From Streptomyces diastaticus subsp. diastaticus (GTDB lineage: Bacteria > Actinomycetota > Actinomycetes > Streptomycetales > Streptomycetaceae), in NCBI RefSeq assembly GCF_011170125.1, contig NZ_BLLN01000003.1, forward strand, positions 248,001 through 312,000: a DNA stretch of 64,000 nucleotides, written 5' to 3'. A program made the translations under genes and the position numbers. Numbering within the stretch: the stretch's first letter is position 1; each line of letters begins with the position of its first letter. The notes below the pieces were generated by a model. It was not told the origin of the DNA and ran no database searches. It saw only the letters and a program-made list of their open reading frames with translations. This document shows, piece by piece, positions 1 through 8,634 of this stretch.

Positions 1-61
1 CGGGACGACTGGGGGACCGGCCCCGTCTGAGACCCGCGTCACATCGGCGTCGTCGCGCCGT

Positions 62-95
62 CCGGGAGCGCCCCGTCCCCGCGGGGCGCTCCCGG
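62..95. terminator. Strong hairpin, probable terminator of the gene to the left
   Basis: A perfect 14-bp stem (62-75 pairing with 82-95) encloses a 6-nt loop. It sits immediately before the promoter of the first gene, so it most likely ends a transcript entering from the left edge. The first 61 bases show nothing else recognisable. Confidence 0.75.
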
Positions 96-102
96 CGTGC
101 GG

Positions 103-108
103 CAGAAT
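103..108 (+). promoter_or_regulatory. -10 box (CAGAAT) for a leaderless transcript
   Basis: CAGAAT lies 6 nt before the ATG at 115. Transcription would start at or next to the start codon, matching the leaderless arrangement seen at several other genes in this window. No clear -35 box is visible because the terminator stem occupies that space. Confidence 0.45.
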
Positions 109-114
109 CGTCGT

Positions 115-1569
115 ATGGGGATAGTCGCCGGGCTGGACAGTTCGTCCGCATTCACGCGCATGGTCGTCTGCGACACCGATACAGGTGCCGTACTGCGGCA
201 GGGGTACGCGCCGCATCCGAAGGAGGGTGAGGGGGCGGCCCCGGACGTCGATCCGCAGAGCTGGCTGCTCTCACTCGGCGAGGCCGCGGCCGGCGGGCTG
301 CTGGAGGGCGTCGAGGCGATCGGGGTCTCCGCCCAGCAGAACGGCCTGGTGCCGCTGGACGCGCAGGGCTCGGCCGCGCGCCCCGCGATGGTCGGCGGTG
401 ACCGGCGGGCGCAGGTCGCCGCGGCCGACCTGACGGCGGAACTCGGCGGTCGCGAGGCGTGGGTGCGGTCGGTCGGCTGCGTCCCGCAGCCCGCCCAGCC
501 GGTGGCCAAGCTCCGCTGGCTGGCGAAGAACGAACCGGAGAACGCCGCCCGCGTCGCGGGGCTGCTCCAGGCCCACGACTGGCTGGTCTGGCAACTGCTG
601 GGCAGGCCCGCACGCCGTACCACCGACCGGGGCGGGGCCTCGGGCACCGGGTACTGGTCGGCGGCGGCGGGGGAGTACCGGCCGGAACTGGTGGAACTGG
701 CGCTCGGCCACCGGGCGGTGCTGCCGGAGGTGATCGGCCCGGCCGAGGCGGCGGGGACCACTCCGGAGGGGCTGCTGATCTCGGCGGGGACCGGCGAGAC
801 GATGGCGGCCGCGTTCGGACTCGGTGTCGGTCACGGCGACGCGGTGGTGTCACTGGGCGCCTCCGGCTCGGTGATGGCCGTCCACCACGAGGCCGCCTGG
901 GACCCGGACGGCCTGATCACCTCCTACGCCGACGCCACCGGTATGCACCTCCCGGTGGTCCACACGCTGAACGCGGTACGGGCCCTGCGGGGCACCGCCG
1001 ACCTCCTCGGCGTCGACCTGCCGGAGCTGTCGCGGCTGGCCCTGGAGTCGACGCCCGGCTCGCACGGCCTGGTCCTGCTGCCGTACCTGGAGGGAGAGCG
1101 CACGCCCCGGCTGCCGCACACCGCGGGAACGCTGAGCGGGCTGCGCCGCGAGTCGATGAAGCGCGAGCACCTGGCACGGGCCGCCTTCGAGGGGATGCTC
1201 TGCTCGCTCGCCGACGCCCTCGACGTGCTGCGCGGGCGGGGCGTGGCGATCCGCCGGGTCTTCCTGCTGGGAGCGGCCGCCGAGCTGCCGGCGGTGCGGG
1301 CCGCCGCCCCGATGATTTTCGCCGCCCCGGTGATCGTCCCCGAGGCCGCGGACTACGCCGCGCTCGGCGCGGCCCGCCAGGCGGCCTGGGCCCTCGGCGT
1401 CGAGCGGGGCACCCTGGACCGCTCCGCCCCGCCGATGTGGGGCGGAGCGCCCGGCCAGCACCTCGAACCGGGGGAGGAGATCGCCGTCGGCCAGGCCGTG
1501 CGCCAGCAGTACACGGCGGTCCGGGACCAGACGCACCCGGAGGCGTTCGGCGGCGTACCGCTCGCCTGA
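115..1569 (+). CDS. FGGY-family carbohydrate kinase (xylulokinase-like, divergent)
   Basis: The 484-residue protein has the two-domain FGGY kinase layout and is about the length of XylB. The N-terminal phosphate loop GLDSS is at residues 6-10, a second phosphate motif VSLGASGS near 245, and LPYLEGERTP near 321. The family's catalytic Asp, normally in a GGGD or GTGD motif, reads GTGET here, so the acidic residue is Glu228. The C-terminal glycine-rich adenosine motif (usually GGGAKS) reads LGAAAELP. The substrate could be xylulose or another sugar, and reduced activity is possible. ATG 115 is preferred over the GTG at 97 because of the -10 box at 103-108. It faces no partner sugar genes, which leaves the substrate open. 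Confidence 0.75.
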   Translation: MGIVAGLDSSSAFTRMVVCDTDTGAVLRQGYAPHPKEGEGAAPDVDPQSWLLSLGEAAAGGLLEGVEAIGVSAQQNGLVPLDAQGSAARPAMVGGDRRAQVAAADLTAELGGREAWVRSVGCVPQPAQPVAKLRWLAKNEPENAARVAGLLQAHDWLVWQLLGRPARRTTDRGGASGTGYWSAAAGEYRPELVELALGHRAVLPEVIGPAEAAGTTPEGLLISAGTGETMAAAFGLGVGHGDAVVSLGASGSVMAVHHEAAWDPDGLITSYADATGMHLPVVHTLNAVRALRGTADLLGVDLPELSRLALESTPGSHGLVLLPYLEGERTPRLPHTAGTLSGLRRESMKREHLARAAFEGMLCSLADALDVLRGRGVAIRRVFLLGAAAELPAVRAAAPMIFAAPVIVPEAADYAALGAARQAAWALGVERGTLDRSAPPMWGGAPGQHLEPGEEIAVGQAVRQQYTAVRDQTHPEAFGGVPLA

Positions 1570-1701
1570 CCTGGAAAGGGGCTTCCCGAGCGGTGGGCGC
1601 CCGGGGAGCCTTGACCCGGGCTTGGACAAAACCGGTGGGATCCGGCGGCCGGGTGACGCAGGATGGGGGCGCATCCCGTACGGCCGATCCGGAAGAGACC
1701 T

Positions 1702-3435
1702 GTGCTCATACGACTCCTGCGGACCTACCTGCGTCCGTACCAGAAGCCCATCGCGTCGGTGGTGGTGCTGCAACTCCTCCAGACGTGCGCGGCCCTGTAC
1801 CTGCCCTCGCTCAACGCGGACATCATCGACCGGGGAGTCGTACGCGGCGACACGGGGACGATCCTCGGGCTCGGCGCCGTCATGCTCGCGGTGACCCTGG
1901 TGCAGATGGCGGGCAACATCGGTGCGGTCTACTTCGGTGCCCGTACCGCCGCCGCCCTCGGCCGGGACCTGCGCGCGGCCGTCTTCGACCGGGTGCAGTC
2001 CTTCTCGGCACGGGAACTGAACGGTTTCGGGGCGCCGTCGCTGATCACCAGGACGACCAACGACGTCCAGCAGGTCCAGATGCTGGCCCTGATGACCTTC
2101 ACGCTGATGGTGACGGCGCCCATCATGTGCGTCGGCGGCGTGATCATGGCCCTGGGCCAGGACGTGCCGCTCTCCGGAGTGCTGCTGGCCGTGCTGCCCG
2201 TGATGGGCCTGTCCGTGGGTCTGGTGGTGTGGCGGCTGCGGCCCCTCTTCCGCTCCATGCAGAAGCGGCTGGACACCGTCAACCGCGTGCTGCGCGAGCA
2301 GATCACCGGCAACCGCGTCATCCGTGCCTTCGTCCGCGACCGGTACGAGACCGAGCGGTTCGGACGGGCCAACACCGGGCTGACCGACGTCTCCCTGGGC
2401 ACCGGCCGGCTGCTGGCGCTGATGTTCCCGCTGGTGATGCTGGTGGTGAACCTGTCCTCGCTGGCCGTGGTGTGGTTCGGCGCCCACCGGATCGACAGCG
2501 GTGCCATGGAGATCGGCTCGCTCACCGCCTTCCTCGCCTACCTGATGCAGATCGTCATGTCCGTGATGATGGCCACCTTCATGTTCATGATGGTGCCCCG
2601 CGCCGAGGTGTGCGCCGAGCGCATCCAGGAGGTGCTGGGGACCAGCAGCAGCGTCGTCCCGCCCACCGAGCCGGTCCGTGACCTGCCGGGCCGCGGCACC
2701 CTGGAGATGCGGGCCGCCGGATTCCGCTACCCGGGCGCCGAGGAGTGGGTGCTGCGCGACGTGGAACTGTTCGCCGGGCCCGGCGAGACCACCGCGGTCA
2801 TCGGCTCCACGGGCTCCGGCAAGACCACCCTGCTGGGCCTCGCCGCCCGGCTGATCGACCCCGTCGAGGGCGAGGTGCTGGTCGACGGCGTCGACATCCG
2901 CCGCATCGACCCGGCCCTGCTGGCCCGCACCGTCGGTCTCGTCCCGCAGAAGCCGTACCTCTTCTCCGGCACCGTGGCGAGCAACCTGCGCTACGGCAAC
3001 CCGGCCGCGAGCGACGAGGAGTTGTGGCACGCGCTGGAGGTGGCGCAGGCCAAGGAGTTCGTGGAGCGGCTGGAGGGCGGGCTGGAGGCGCCCGTCTCGC
3101 AGGGCGGCACCAACGTCTCCGGCGGCCAGCGGCAGCGGCTCGCCATCGCCCGGACCCTGGTGCAGCGCCCGGAGATCTACCTCTTCGACGACTCGTTCTC
3201 CGCGCTGGACTACGCGACCGACGCGGCGCTGCGCGGCGCGCTGCGCACCGAGACCGCCGAGGCGGCGGTGGTGATCGTCGCCCAGCGGGTGTCGACCATC
3301 CGCGACGCCGACCGCATCGTCGTCCTCGACGAGGGCCGGGTGGTGGCGGTCGGCCGGCACCGCGAGCTGATGGAACGGGACGAGACCTACCGGGAGATCG
3401 TGCTCTCCCAGCTGACGGAAGCGGAGGCCGCGTGA
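1702..3435 (+). CDS. ABC exporter half-transporter, permease-ATPase fusion with degenerate ATP site
   Basis: About 577 residues: a six-helix exporter domain (residues 1-310) followed by a nucleotide-binding domain. Walker A is GSTGSGKTT near residue 368 and the signature SGGQRQR near 472. After Walker B the catalytic Glu is replaced by Asp (FDDSFSALD), and the switch His is Gln (VAQRVST). These changes mark the degenerate half of a heterodimeric exporter of the TM287/288 or LmrCD kind. GTG 1702 is chosen because GGAAGAG precedes it at 1691-1697; an upstream ATG at 1663 is in frame but lacks a ribosome site. Its stop overlaps the partner's start (TGATG), so the two are translationally coupled. 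The substrate is unknown, with drug or lipid export the usual role. Confidence 0.88.
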   Translation: MLIRLLRTYLRPYQKPIASVVVLQLLQTCAALYLPSLNADIIDRGVVRGDTGTILGLGAVMLAVTLVQMAGNIGAVYFGARTAAALGRDLRAAVFDRVQSFSARELNGFGAPSLITRTTNDVQQVQMLALMTFTLMVTAPIMCVGGVIMALGQDVPLSGVLLAVLPVMGLSVGLVVWRLRPLFRSMQKRLDTVNRVLREQITGNRVIRAFVRDRYETERFGRANTGLTDVSLGTGRLLALMFPLVMLVVNLSSLAVVWFGAHRIDSGAMEIGSLTAFLAYLMQIVMSVMMATFMFMMVPRAEVCAERIQEVLGTSSSVVPPTEPVRDLPGRGTLEMRAAGFRYPGAEEWVLRDVELFAGPGETTAVIGSTGSGKTTLLGLAARLIDPVEGEVLVDGVDIRRIDPALLARTVGLVPQKPYLFSGTVASNLRYGNPAASDEELWHALEVAQAKEFVERLEGGLEAPVSQGGTNVSGGQRQRLAIARTLVQRPEIYLFDDSFSALDYATDAALRGALRTETAEAAVVIVAQRVSTIRDADRIVVLDEGRVVAVGRHRELMERDETYREIVLSQLTEAEAA

Positions 3436-5354
3436 TGGCAGGCCCGATGGGCGCCGGCGGCGCGCCAGGACAGCGGTCGATGGACTTCAAGGGCTCGGGC
3501 AAGCGGCTGCTGGCCCAGTTCCGGCCCGAGAAGCCCACCATGTGGGCGATGTTCGGCACCGGCCTGCTCAGCGTCGCTCTCTCCGTGACCGGCCCGAAGA
3601 TCCTCGGCTGGGCCACCGACCTGGTCTTCGCGGGCATCGTCGGCCGCGACATGCCGGCCGGGGCCACCCGTGAGCAAGTCCTCGCGGGGATGCGGGAGGG
3701 CGGCGACGAGGGGGTGGCCGACATGCTCTCCGGAATGGACTTCACCCCCGGCGAAGGCATCGACTTCGGTGCCGTCGGCCAGGTGCTGCTGGCCGCGCTC
3801 GGCGTCTTCCTCCTGGCCGCCGCCCTGATGACGGTCTCCGCCAGGCTGTCGAACCGGGCGATCAACCGCACCGTCTTCCGGATGCGCCGCGACGTGCAGG
3901 CGAAGCTGGCACGCCTGCCGCTCTCCTACTTCGACCAGCGCCAGCGCGGTGAGGTGCTGAGCCGCGCCACCAACGACATCGACAACATCGGCCAGACGCT
4001 CCAGCAGACGATGGGCCAGGTGGTCAACTCGCTGCTGACCGTCATCGGCGTGCTGGTGATGATGTTCTGGATCTCCCCGCTGCTCGCCCTGGTGGCGCTG
4101 GTGACGGTACCGCTGTCGTTCGTGGTCGCGACCCGGGTCGGGAAGCGCTCCCAGCCCCACTTCGTCAGCCAGTGGTCCTCGACGGGCTCGCTCAACGCCC
4201 ACATCGAGGAGATGTACACCGGGCACAGCCTGGTCAAGGTCTTCGGCCGCCAGGAGGAGTCGGCGAAGCAGTTCGCCGAGGAGAACGAGGCGCTGTACCA
4301 GGCCGGGTTCAAGGCCCAGTTCACCAGCGGCATCATGCAGCCGCTGATGATGTTCGTCTCCAACTTCAACTACGTCCTGGTCGCCGTCGTCGGCGGTCTC
4401 CGGGTCGCCTCGGGCGCGCTGTCCATCGGCGACGTGCAGGCGTTCATCCAGTACTCCCGGCAGTTCTCGATGCCGCTGACCCAGGTCGCCTCGATGGCCA
4501 ACCTGGTGCAGTCCGGCGTCGCCTCCGCCGAGCGGGTCTTCGAGCTCCTCGACGCCGAGGAGCAGGGACCCGACCCGGTCCCCGGCGCCCGCCTGGAGAA
4601 GCCGCTCGGCCGCGTCGTCCTGGAGAAGGTCTCCTTCCGCTACGAGCAGGACCGGCCGCTGATCGAGGACCTCTCCCTGACCGTCGAGCCGGGTCGCACC
4701 GTCGCCGTCGTCGGCCCGACCGGAGCCGGCAAGACCACCCTGGTCAACCTGCTGATGCGGTTCTACGAGGTCACCGGCGGCAGGATCACCCTGGACGGGG
4801 TCGACGTGGCGGCCATGGCCCGCGAGGAACTGCGTTCCCGGATCGGCATGGTCCTCCAGGACACCTGGCTGTTCGGCGGCACCATCGCGGAGAACATCGC
4901 CTACGGCGCCTCCCGCGAGGCGACCCGTGCGGAGATCGAGGAGGCGGCCCGCGCCGCCCACGCCGACCGGTTCATCCGGACCCTGCCCGACGGCTACGAC
5001 ACCGTCCTCGACGACGAGGGCAGCGGGGTCAGCGCCGGTGAGAAGCAACTCATCACCATCGCGCGGGCCTTCCTCTCCGACCCGGTGATCCTCGTCCTGG
5101 ACGAGGCCACCAGCTCGGTGGACACCCGCACCGAGGTGCTGATCCAGCAGGCCATGGCCCGGCTGGCGCATGGCCGCACCTCCTTCGTGATCGCCCACCG
5201 CCTCTCCACGATCCGGGACGCCGACACGATCCTCGTGATGGAGAACGGGGCCATCGTCGAGCAGGGCTCGCACGCCGAACTGCTCGCCGCCGAGGGGGCG
5301 TACGCCCGCCTGTACGCGGCCCAGTTCGCCGAGGCGGCCGTCGAGGTCGACTGA
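3435..5354 (+). CDS. ABC exporter half-transporter, catalytically competent partner
   Basis: This 639-residue permease-ATPase fusion pairs with the preceding gene, with which it shares one base at the junction. Its nucleotide-binding domain is canonical where it matters: Walker A GPTGAGKTT near residue 427, Walker B plus catalytic Glu in LVLDEATSSVD near 555, and the switch His in IAHRLSTI near 585. Its signature, however, is SAGEKQ rather than SGGQ. In the heterodimer that non-standard signature would face the degenerate Walker B of the first protein, so one composite ATP site is fully competent and the other is weakened. An insertion of about 50 residues sits between the first two helices (near residues 65-115). 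Transcription ends at the strong hairpin just downstream. Confidence 0.9.
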   Translation: MAGPMGAGGAPGQRSMDFKGSGKRLLAQFRPEKPTMWAMFGTGLLSVALSVTGPKILGWATDLVFAGIVGRDMPAGATREQVLAGMREGGDEGVADMLSGMDFTPGEGIDFGAVGQVLLAALGVFLLAAALMTVSARLSNRAINRTVFRMRRDVQAKLARLPLSYFDQRQRGEVLSRATNDIDNIGQTLQQTMGQVVNSLLTVIGVLVMMFWISPLLALVALVTVPLSFVVATRVGKRSQPHFVSQWSSTGSLNAHIEEMYTGHSLVKVFGRQEESAKQFAEENEALYQAGFKAQFTSGIMQPLMMFVSNFNYVLVAVVGGLRVASGALSIGDVQAFIQYSRQFSMPLTQVASMANLVQSGVASAERVFELLDAEEQGPDPVPGARLEKPLGRVVLEKVSFRYEQDRPLIEDLSLTVEPGRTVAVVGPTGAGKTTLVNLLMRFYEVTGGRITLDGVDVAAMAREELRSRIGMVLQDTWLFGGTIAENIAYGASREATRAEIEEAARAAHADRFIRTLPDGYDTVLDDEGSGVSAGEKQLITIARAFLSDPVILVLDEATSSVDTRTEVLIQQAMARLAHGRTSFVIAHRLSTIRDADTILVMENGAIVEQGSHAELLAAEGAYARLYAAQFAEAAVEVD

Positions 5355-5385
5355 GCGCGGAGCGGACACGGGTCAGGCCGCCCCC

Positions 5386-5419
5386 GAGGGCCGCCGGGAG
5401 TGATGCCCCGGCGGCCCTC
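5386..5419 (+). terminator. Hairpin terminator after the ABC exporter genes
   Basis: Perfect 13-bp stem (5386-5398 with 5407-5419) and an 8-nt loop, 32 nt after the exporter stop codon. It has no T-run, as is common in Streptomyces. Confidence 0.8.
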
Positions 5420-5471
5420 TGGCATGCTGGGCACACGGATCGTCGCAGGACATGACAACCTGAACGGGTGG

Positions 5472-5699
5472 GTGGGGGAGTTGGCACAGCAGCCGCGGGA
5501 GCCGGGGCCGCCGGAGCGCCCGGGCGGGGAGGACCCCGCGTCGGCCTCGGCCATCGCCCTGTACCTGCCGATCGGGCTCGCCGTCGGCCTGGCCGTGGGC
5601 CTGCTGGCCGACCGGCTGGCGGTCGGGCTCGCGGTCGGCCTGGCGGTGGGCGTGGCCCTCGGCGCGGGCGTCGACGCGAAGCGGCGCGGCCGGCAGTGA
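5472..5699 (+). CDS. Small glycine/alanine-rich membrane protein
   Basis: A short protein of about 75 residues, not assigned to a named family. After a proline/glutamate-rich head it has one long hydrophobic stretch built of repeated GLAVGLAVG units (roughly residues 28-66), interrupted by ADRLAVG, and ends in a basic tail AKRRGRQ. This is consistent with one or two membrane helices with the tail in the cytoplasm. The start is uncertain: GTG 5472 is taken because the protein then begins just ahead of the low-complexity head, but ATG 5424 is also in frame. It ends 21 nt before the convergent hrdA gene. The glycine-zipper-like repeat could mediate helix packing. Confidence 0.55.
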   Translation: MGELAQQPREPGPPERPGGEDPASASAIALYLPIGLAVGLAVGLLADRLAVGLAVGLAVGVALGAGVDAKRRGRQ

Positions 5700-5720
5700 G
5701 CCGGGTGCCGCCCCGGGCGG

Positions 5721-6770
5721 TCAGTCCAGATAGCCGCGCAACTGCCCGGCCGCGGTGTGCTCACGGAGCCTGCGCAGCGTCTTCGACTCGATCTGGCGGA
5801 CCCGTTCACGGGTGACGCCGAAGAGGCGGCCGATCTCCTCCAGGGTGCGCGGCCGCCCGTCGTCGAACCCGTACCGCAGCCGCACCACCTGGCGCTCGCG
5901 GTCGCTGAGGGTGGCGAGGACCGCTTCGAGGTGCTGGCGGAGCAGCAGCAGGGCGGCGCTCTCCGCCGGGGAGGCCGCGTCGGCGTCCTCGATGAGGTCG
6001 CCGAGGAAGACGTCGTCCTCGCCGCCGACCGGGGCGTGCAGGGAGACCGGCTCGCGGGCCAGCCGCAGCACCTCCTCGACCTTCTCGGCGCTCAGGCCGA
6101 GCCGCTCCCCGACCTCCTCGGCGGCCGGTTCGCGGCCCGCCTCCTGGAGCAGGGTGCGCTGGGTGCGCACCACGCGGTTGATCAGCTCCACGACGTGCAC
6201 CGGGACCCGGATGGTGCGGGCCTGGTCGGCGAGGGCGCGCGTCATCGCCTGGCGTATCCACCAGGTCGCGTACGTGGAGAACTTGAAGCCGCGCGTGTAG
6301 TCGAACTTCTCGACCGCGCGGATCAGCCCGAGGTTGCCCTCCTGCACCAGGTCGAGCATGGTCAGGCCGCGACCCGTGTACCGCCGGGCGACGGAGACGA
6401 CGAGCCGCAGGTTGGCCTCGATGAGCCGCCCCTTGGCCCGCTCCCCGAGCACCACGAGCCGCCGCAGGTCGCGGGCGAGCCCCTGGTCCGCGTGGCCCCC
6501 GGCCAGCTTCGCCGCCGCGAACACCCCTGCCTCGATCCGCCGCGCCAGCTCCACCTCGTCGGCCGCCGACAGCAGCGGGATGCGCCCGATCTCCCGCAGG
6601 TACTGCCGGAAGAGGTCGGGGACGGTCACCCCGGCCGGCTCGGACGCGGCCGGCCCCCGGGCCGTACCCTGCGGCCGGCCGCCGACGGCACCGGCCGGCG
6701 CCGGCCGGTGCCCGCGCGGAGCGGGAACACGCGGGACGAGGGGAGCGGGGCGAGGTGGCCTGGTCTGCAC
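5721..6770 (-). CDS. hrdA: RNA polymerase principal-type sigma factor HrdA
   Basis: A 349-residue sigma-70 group 1/2 factor. Region 1.2 ([16 protein letters not shown]) is at residues 52-67, region 2 from about 120 to 190 including the -10 recognition helix ([14 protein letters not shown]), and regions 3 and 4 follow, with the -35 helix [19 protein letters not shown] near the C-terminus. It lacks the long acidic N-terminus of HrdB, the essential principal factor, so it is one of the dispensable Hrd paralogues. The HrdA assignment rests on the neighbouring ABC pair and dnaG, which I recall flank hrdA in S. coelicolor. The GTG at 6770 is chosen because GGGAGGT lies 6 nt upstream; longer in-frame starts lack a ribosome site. 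Confidence 0.85.
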   Translation of the reverse strand: MQTRPPRPAPLVPRVPAPRGHRPAPAGAVGGRPQGTARGPAASEPAGVTVPDLFRQYLREIGRIPLLSAADEVELARRIEAGVFAAAKLAGGHADQGLARDLRRLVVLGERAKGRLIEANLRLVVSVARRYTGRGLTMLDLVQEGNLGLIRAVEKFDYTRGFKFSTYATWWIRQAMTRALADQARTIRVPVHVVELINRVVRTQRTLLQEAGREPAAEEVGERLGLSAEKVEEVLRLAREPVSLHAPVGGEDDVFLGDLIEDADAASPAESAALLLLRQHLEAVLATLSDRERQVVRLRYGFDDGRPRTLEEIGRLFGVTRERVRQIESKTLRRLREHTAAGQLRGYLD

Positions 6771-7066
6771 GGGGTGACCTCCCAGGTGATCGCTGGGCGT
6801 ATCGGGGGACGGTGCGTGCGGTGTACGGGGCGCGGCAGCCCCGCGGTACGGAAGAACGCGCCCGGGACCGAGGACGCGCCGCCCCAGTGTGAGGCACACC
6901 ACGCCTCCACCACGAGAGGGCGTCAGGACCTTTTCCGGCCTTGGGCAGGCGAGCGCCGGTACGGCCGGGGGCGCCCGCGCGGTTTCCCGCCGGGCGCGAC
7001 CCCGCCCGGGCAGGGCCGGGCGGTCCGCGCCGGGCATACGCCTGACCGTCGCGTCGGGTGACGGTC
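6771..7066. other. Intergenic region upstream of hrdA
   Basis: About 300 bp between divergent genes. It carries the hrdA ribosome site and presumably its promoter. I see no other gene or clear repeat. Short ORFs here look like frame shadows. Confidence 0.5.
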
Positions 7067-7078
7067 TACGGTCGGAGG

Positions 7079-7501
7079 ATGAGTGCCACGCGGATCCCCC
7101 GGCGCGCCGGACGCGGCGGCGTCCCGGAACCCCTGCGGTTCTGCGGGACGCCGGGGGTGCCGCCCGCCGGGCGGGCCGCGGCCGGCTGCCGCCGGTACGG
7201 GGAGGACGCGGAGGACCGGCCGGCGCTCACCGGCGTGGACGGCCGCCCGGGCCCGCCGCCGGAGGGGGGCGCCGGAGTGCTCGGGGCGCGGCGGCGGGCG
7301 CGGGCCCGCCAGATGGCGGGGGCCGGCCCGCGCGAGCGGGTCGTCGCCCGTACCGAGCGGGCCGAGCGGCGCGCGGCGGAGCCGGCCGGGTGCACCCTCT
7401 TCCCGCGCCGCGCCGTGGAGCACCCGGACGCACCGCCCCACCGCGAGAACCGCTGCGGCCCGCGCCGCGCCTTCCCCGGCCGCGTCCGGCCGCCGGCCTG
7501 A
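7079..7501 (+). CDS. Hypothetical Arg/Pro-rich protein with possible relic zinc ribbon
   Basis: A 140-residue frame with very high third-position GC, which supports real coding. The segment RFCGTPG...GCRRYGEDA (residues 21-45) resembles the Cys-x-x-x-Pro...Arg-Tyr-Cys start of small zinc-ribbon proteins of actinomycetes, but the later cysteines are missing. TACGGT at 7067-7072 lies 6 nt before the ATG, so a leaderless message is plausible; the GGAGG touching the ATG is too close to act as a normal ribosome site. The rest is low-complexity and rich in Arg, Pro and Ala. No function can be given, and it may be a degenerating gene. Confidence 0.4.
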   Translation: MSATRIPRRAGRGGVPEPLRFCGTPGVPPAGRAAAGCRRYGEDAEDRPALTGVDGRPGPPPEGGAGVLGARRRARARQMAGAGPRERVVARTERAERRAAEPAGCTLFPRRAVEHPDAPPHRENRCGPRRAFPGRVRPPA

Positions 7502-7582
7502 TTACTGCCCTTCCGCCTGCCCCGGCCCGTCCCCCGTGGTCCGGGCCCCGCCCCGTCCGTCCCCGAGCAAGGAGCACCCACG

Positions 7583-8611
7583 GTGTCGCAGTCATCCGGT
7601 CCGGCCGGAGCCATGGAACGCCACCAGGTCGCCGTCTACGTCGGCGCCCTGGTGGCCGGCGGACTCGTCGGCCGGGCCGCCCCGGGGGCCGGGCCGGGCC
7701 TGGAACACGCTCTCGACCCGGTGCTCGCCCTGCTGCTCTACGTCACCTTCTTGCAGGTGCCCGCGGCCGACCTGCTCCGCTCGCTGCGCGCGGGCCGGTT
7801 CCTGACCGCGACGCTGGTGGCCAACTTCGTGGTGGTGCCGCTGGTCGTCGCGGTCATGTTCCCCTTCCTCCCCGCCGACCAGGCCGTCCGCCTCGGCGTG
7901 CTGCTGGTGCTGTTGGCGCCGTGCGTCGACTACGTCATCGTCTTCAGCGGTCTCGCCGGCGGCAGCAGCCGGCGCCTGCTGGCCGCGACGCCGTTGCTCC
8001 TGCTGGCCCAGATGATCCTGCTGCCCCTCTTCCTCCACCTGTTCATGGGGTCGGGCCTGGCCGACGTGGTGGAGGCCGGACCGTTCATCGAGGCGTTCCT
8101 GGTCCTGATCGTCATTCCGCTCGCCCTGGCCTGGCTCACCCAGGCGTGGGCCGCTCGCCGCGCGGCCGGGCGGAAGGCCGCCGACGCGATGGGGACCACC
8201 ATGGTCCCGCTGATGGCCGCCACCCTGCTGACCGTCGTCGCCTCCCAGGTTCCCCAGCTCGGCGACAGCCTCGCGGACGTGGGGCGCGTGGTGCCCTTCT
8301 ACCTCCTGTTCCTGCTCGTGATGGCCTTCGCCGGACTCGCCCTCGCCCGCCTCTTCCGGCTCGGCGCTCACGACGGGCGGGCCCTGGTGTTCACCGGTGC
8401 GACGCGCAACTCCCTCGTCGTCCTCCCGCTGGCGCTGGCGCTGCCCGACGCCCTGGCCGTCGCCGCGGTCGTCGTGGTCACCCAGACCCTGGTCGAGGTG
8501 ATCGGCATGGTCGTGTACGTCCGGACGATCCCGCTGCTGCTCCCGGCTGCCGGGGCCGGCGCACCGGCGGACGGACGGCGGGACGGGCCGGCTCGTCCGC
8601 CCCGGCGGTGA
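7583..8611 (+). CDS. Arsenite efflux / bile acid:sodium symporter family transporter
   Basis: A 342-residue integral membrane protein with about ten hydrophobic segments, close to the family length (SBF/ACR3-like). Segments typical of the group are visible: LLAPCVDYVIVFSGLAGG (near residues 111-128), whose Cys sits where the ACR3 arsenite carriers have their conserved Cys, and ATRNSLVVLPLALALP (near residues 273-288), matching the second half of the inverted repeat. The C-terminus is a hydrophilic Gly/Arg tail. GTG 7583 is preceded by AAGGAG with 8-nt spacing. No arsR or arsC is nearby, so arsenite is only one possible substrate; another anion or organic acid is equally compatible. Confidence 0.75.
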   Translation: MSQSSGPAGAMERHQVAVYVGALVAGGLVGRAAPGAGPGLEHALDPVLALLLYVTFLQVPAADLLRSLRAGRFLTATLVANFVVVPLVVAVMFPFLPADQAVRLGVLLVLLAPCVDYVIVFSGLAGGSSRRLLAATPLLLLAQMILLPLFLHLFMGSGLADVVEAGPFIEAFLVLIVIPLALAWLTQAWAARRAAGRKAADAMGTTMVPLMAATLLTVVASQVPQLGDSLADVGRVVPFYLLFLLVMAFAGLALARLFRLGAHDGRALVFTGATRNSLVVLPLALALPDALAVAAVVVVTQTLVEVIGMVVYVRTIPLLLPAAGAGAPADGRRDGPARPPRR

Positions 8612-8634
8612 GCGCGACCGCGGGGAAGGCGGCG

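Noticed and set aside
850..3360. Very long minus-strand open frame over the kinase and ABC genes
   Set aside because: It is a frame shadow typical of GC-rich coding DNA. It spans two clear plus-strand genes and has no protein-like motifs.
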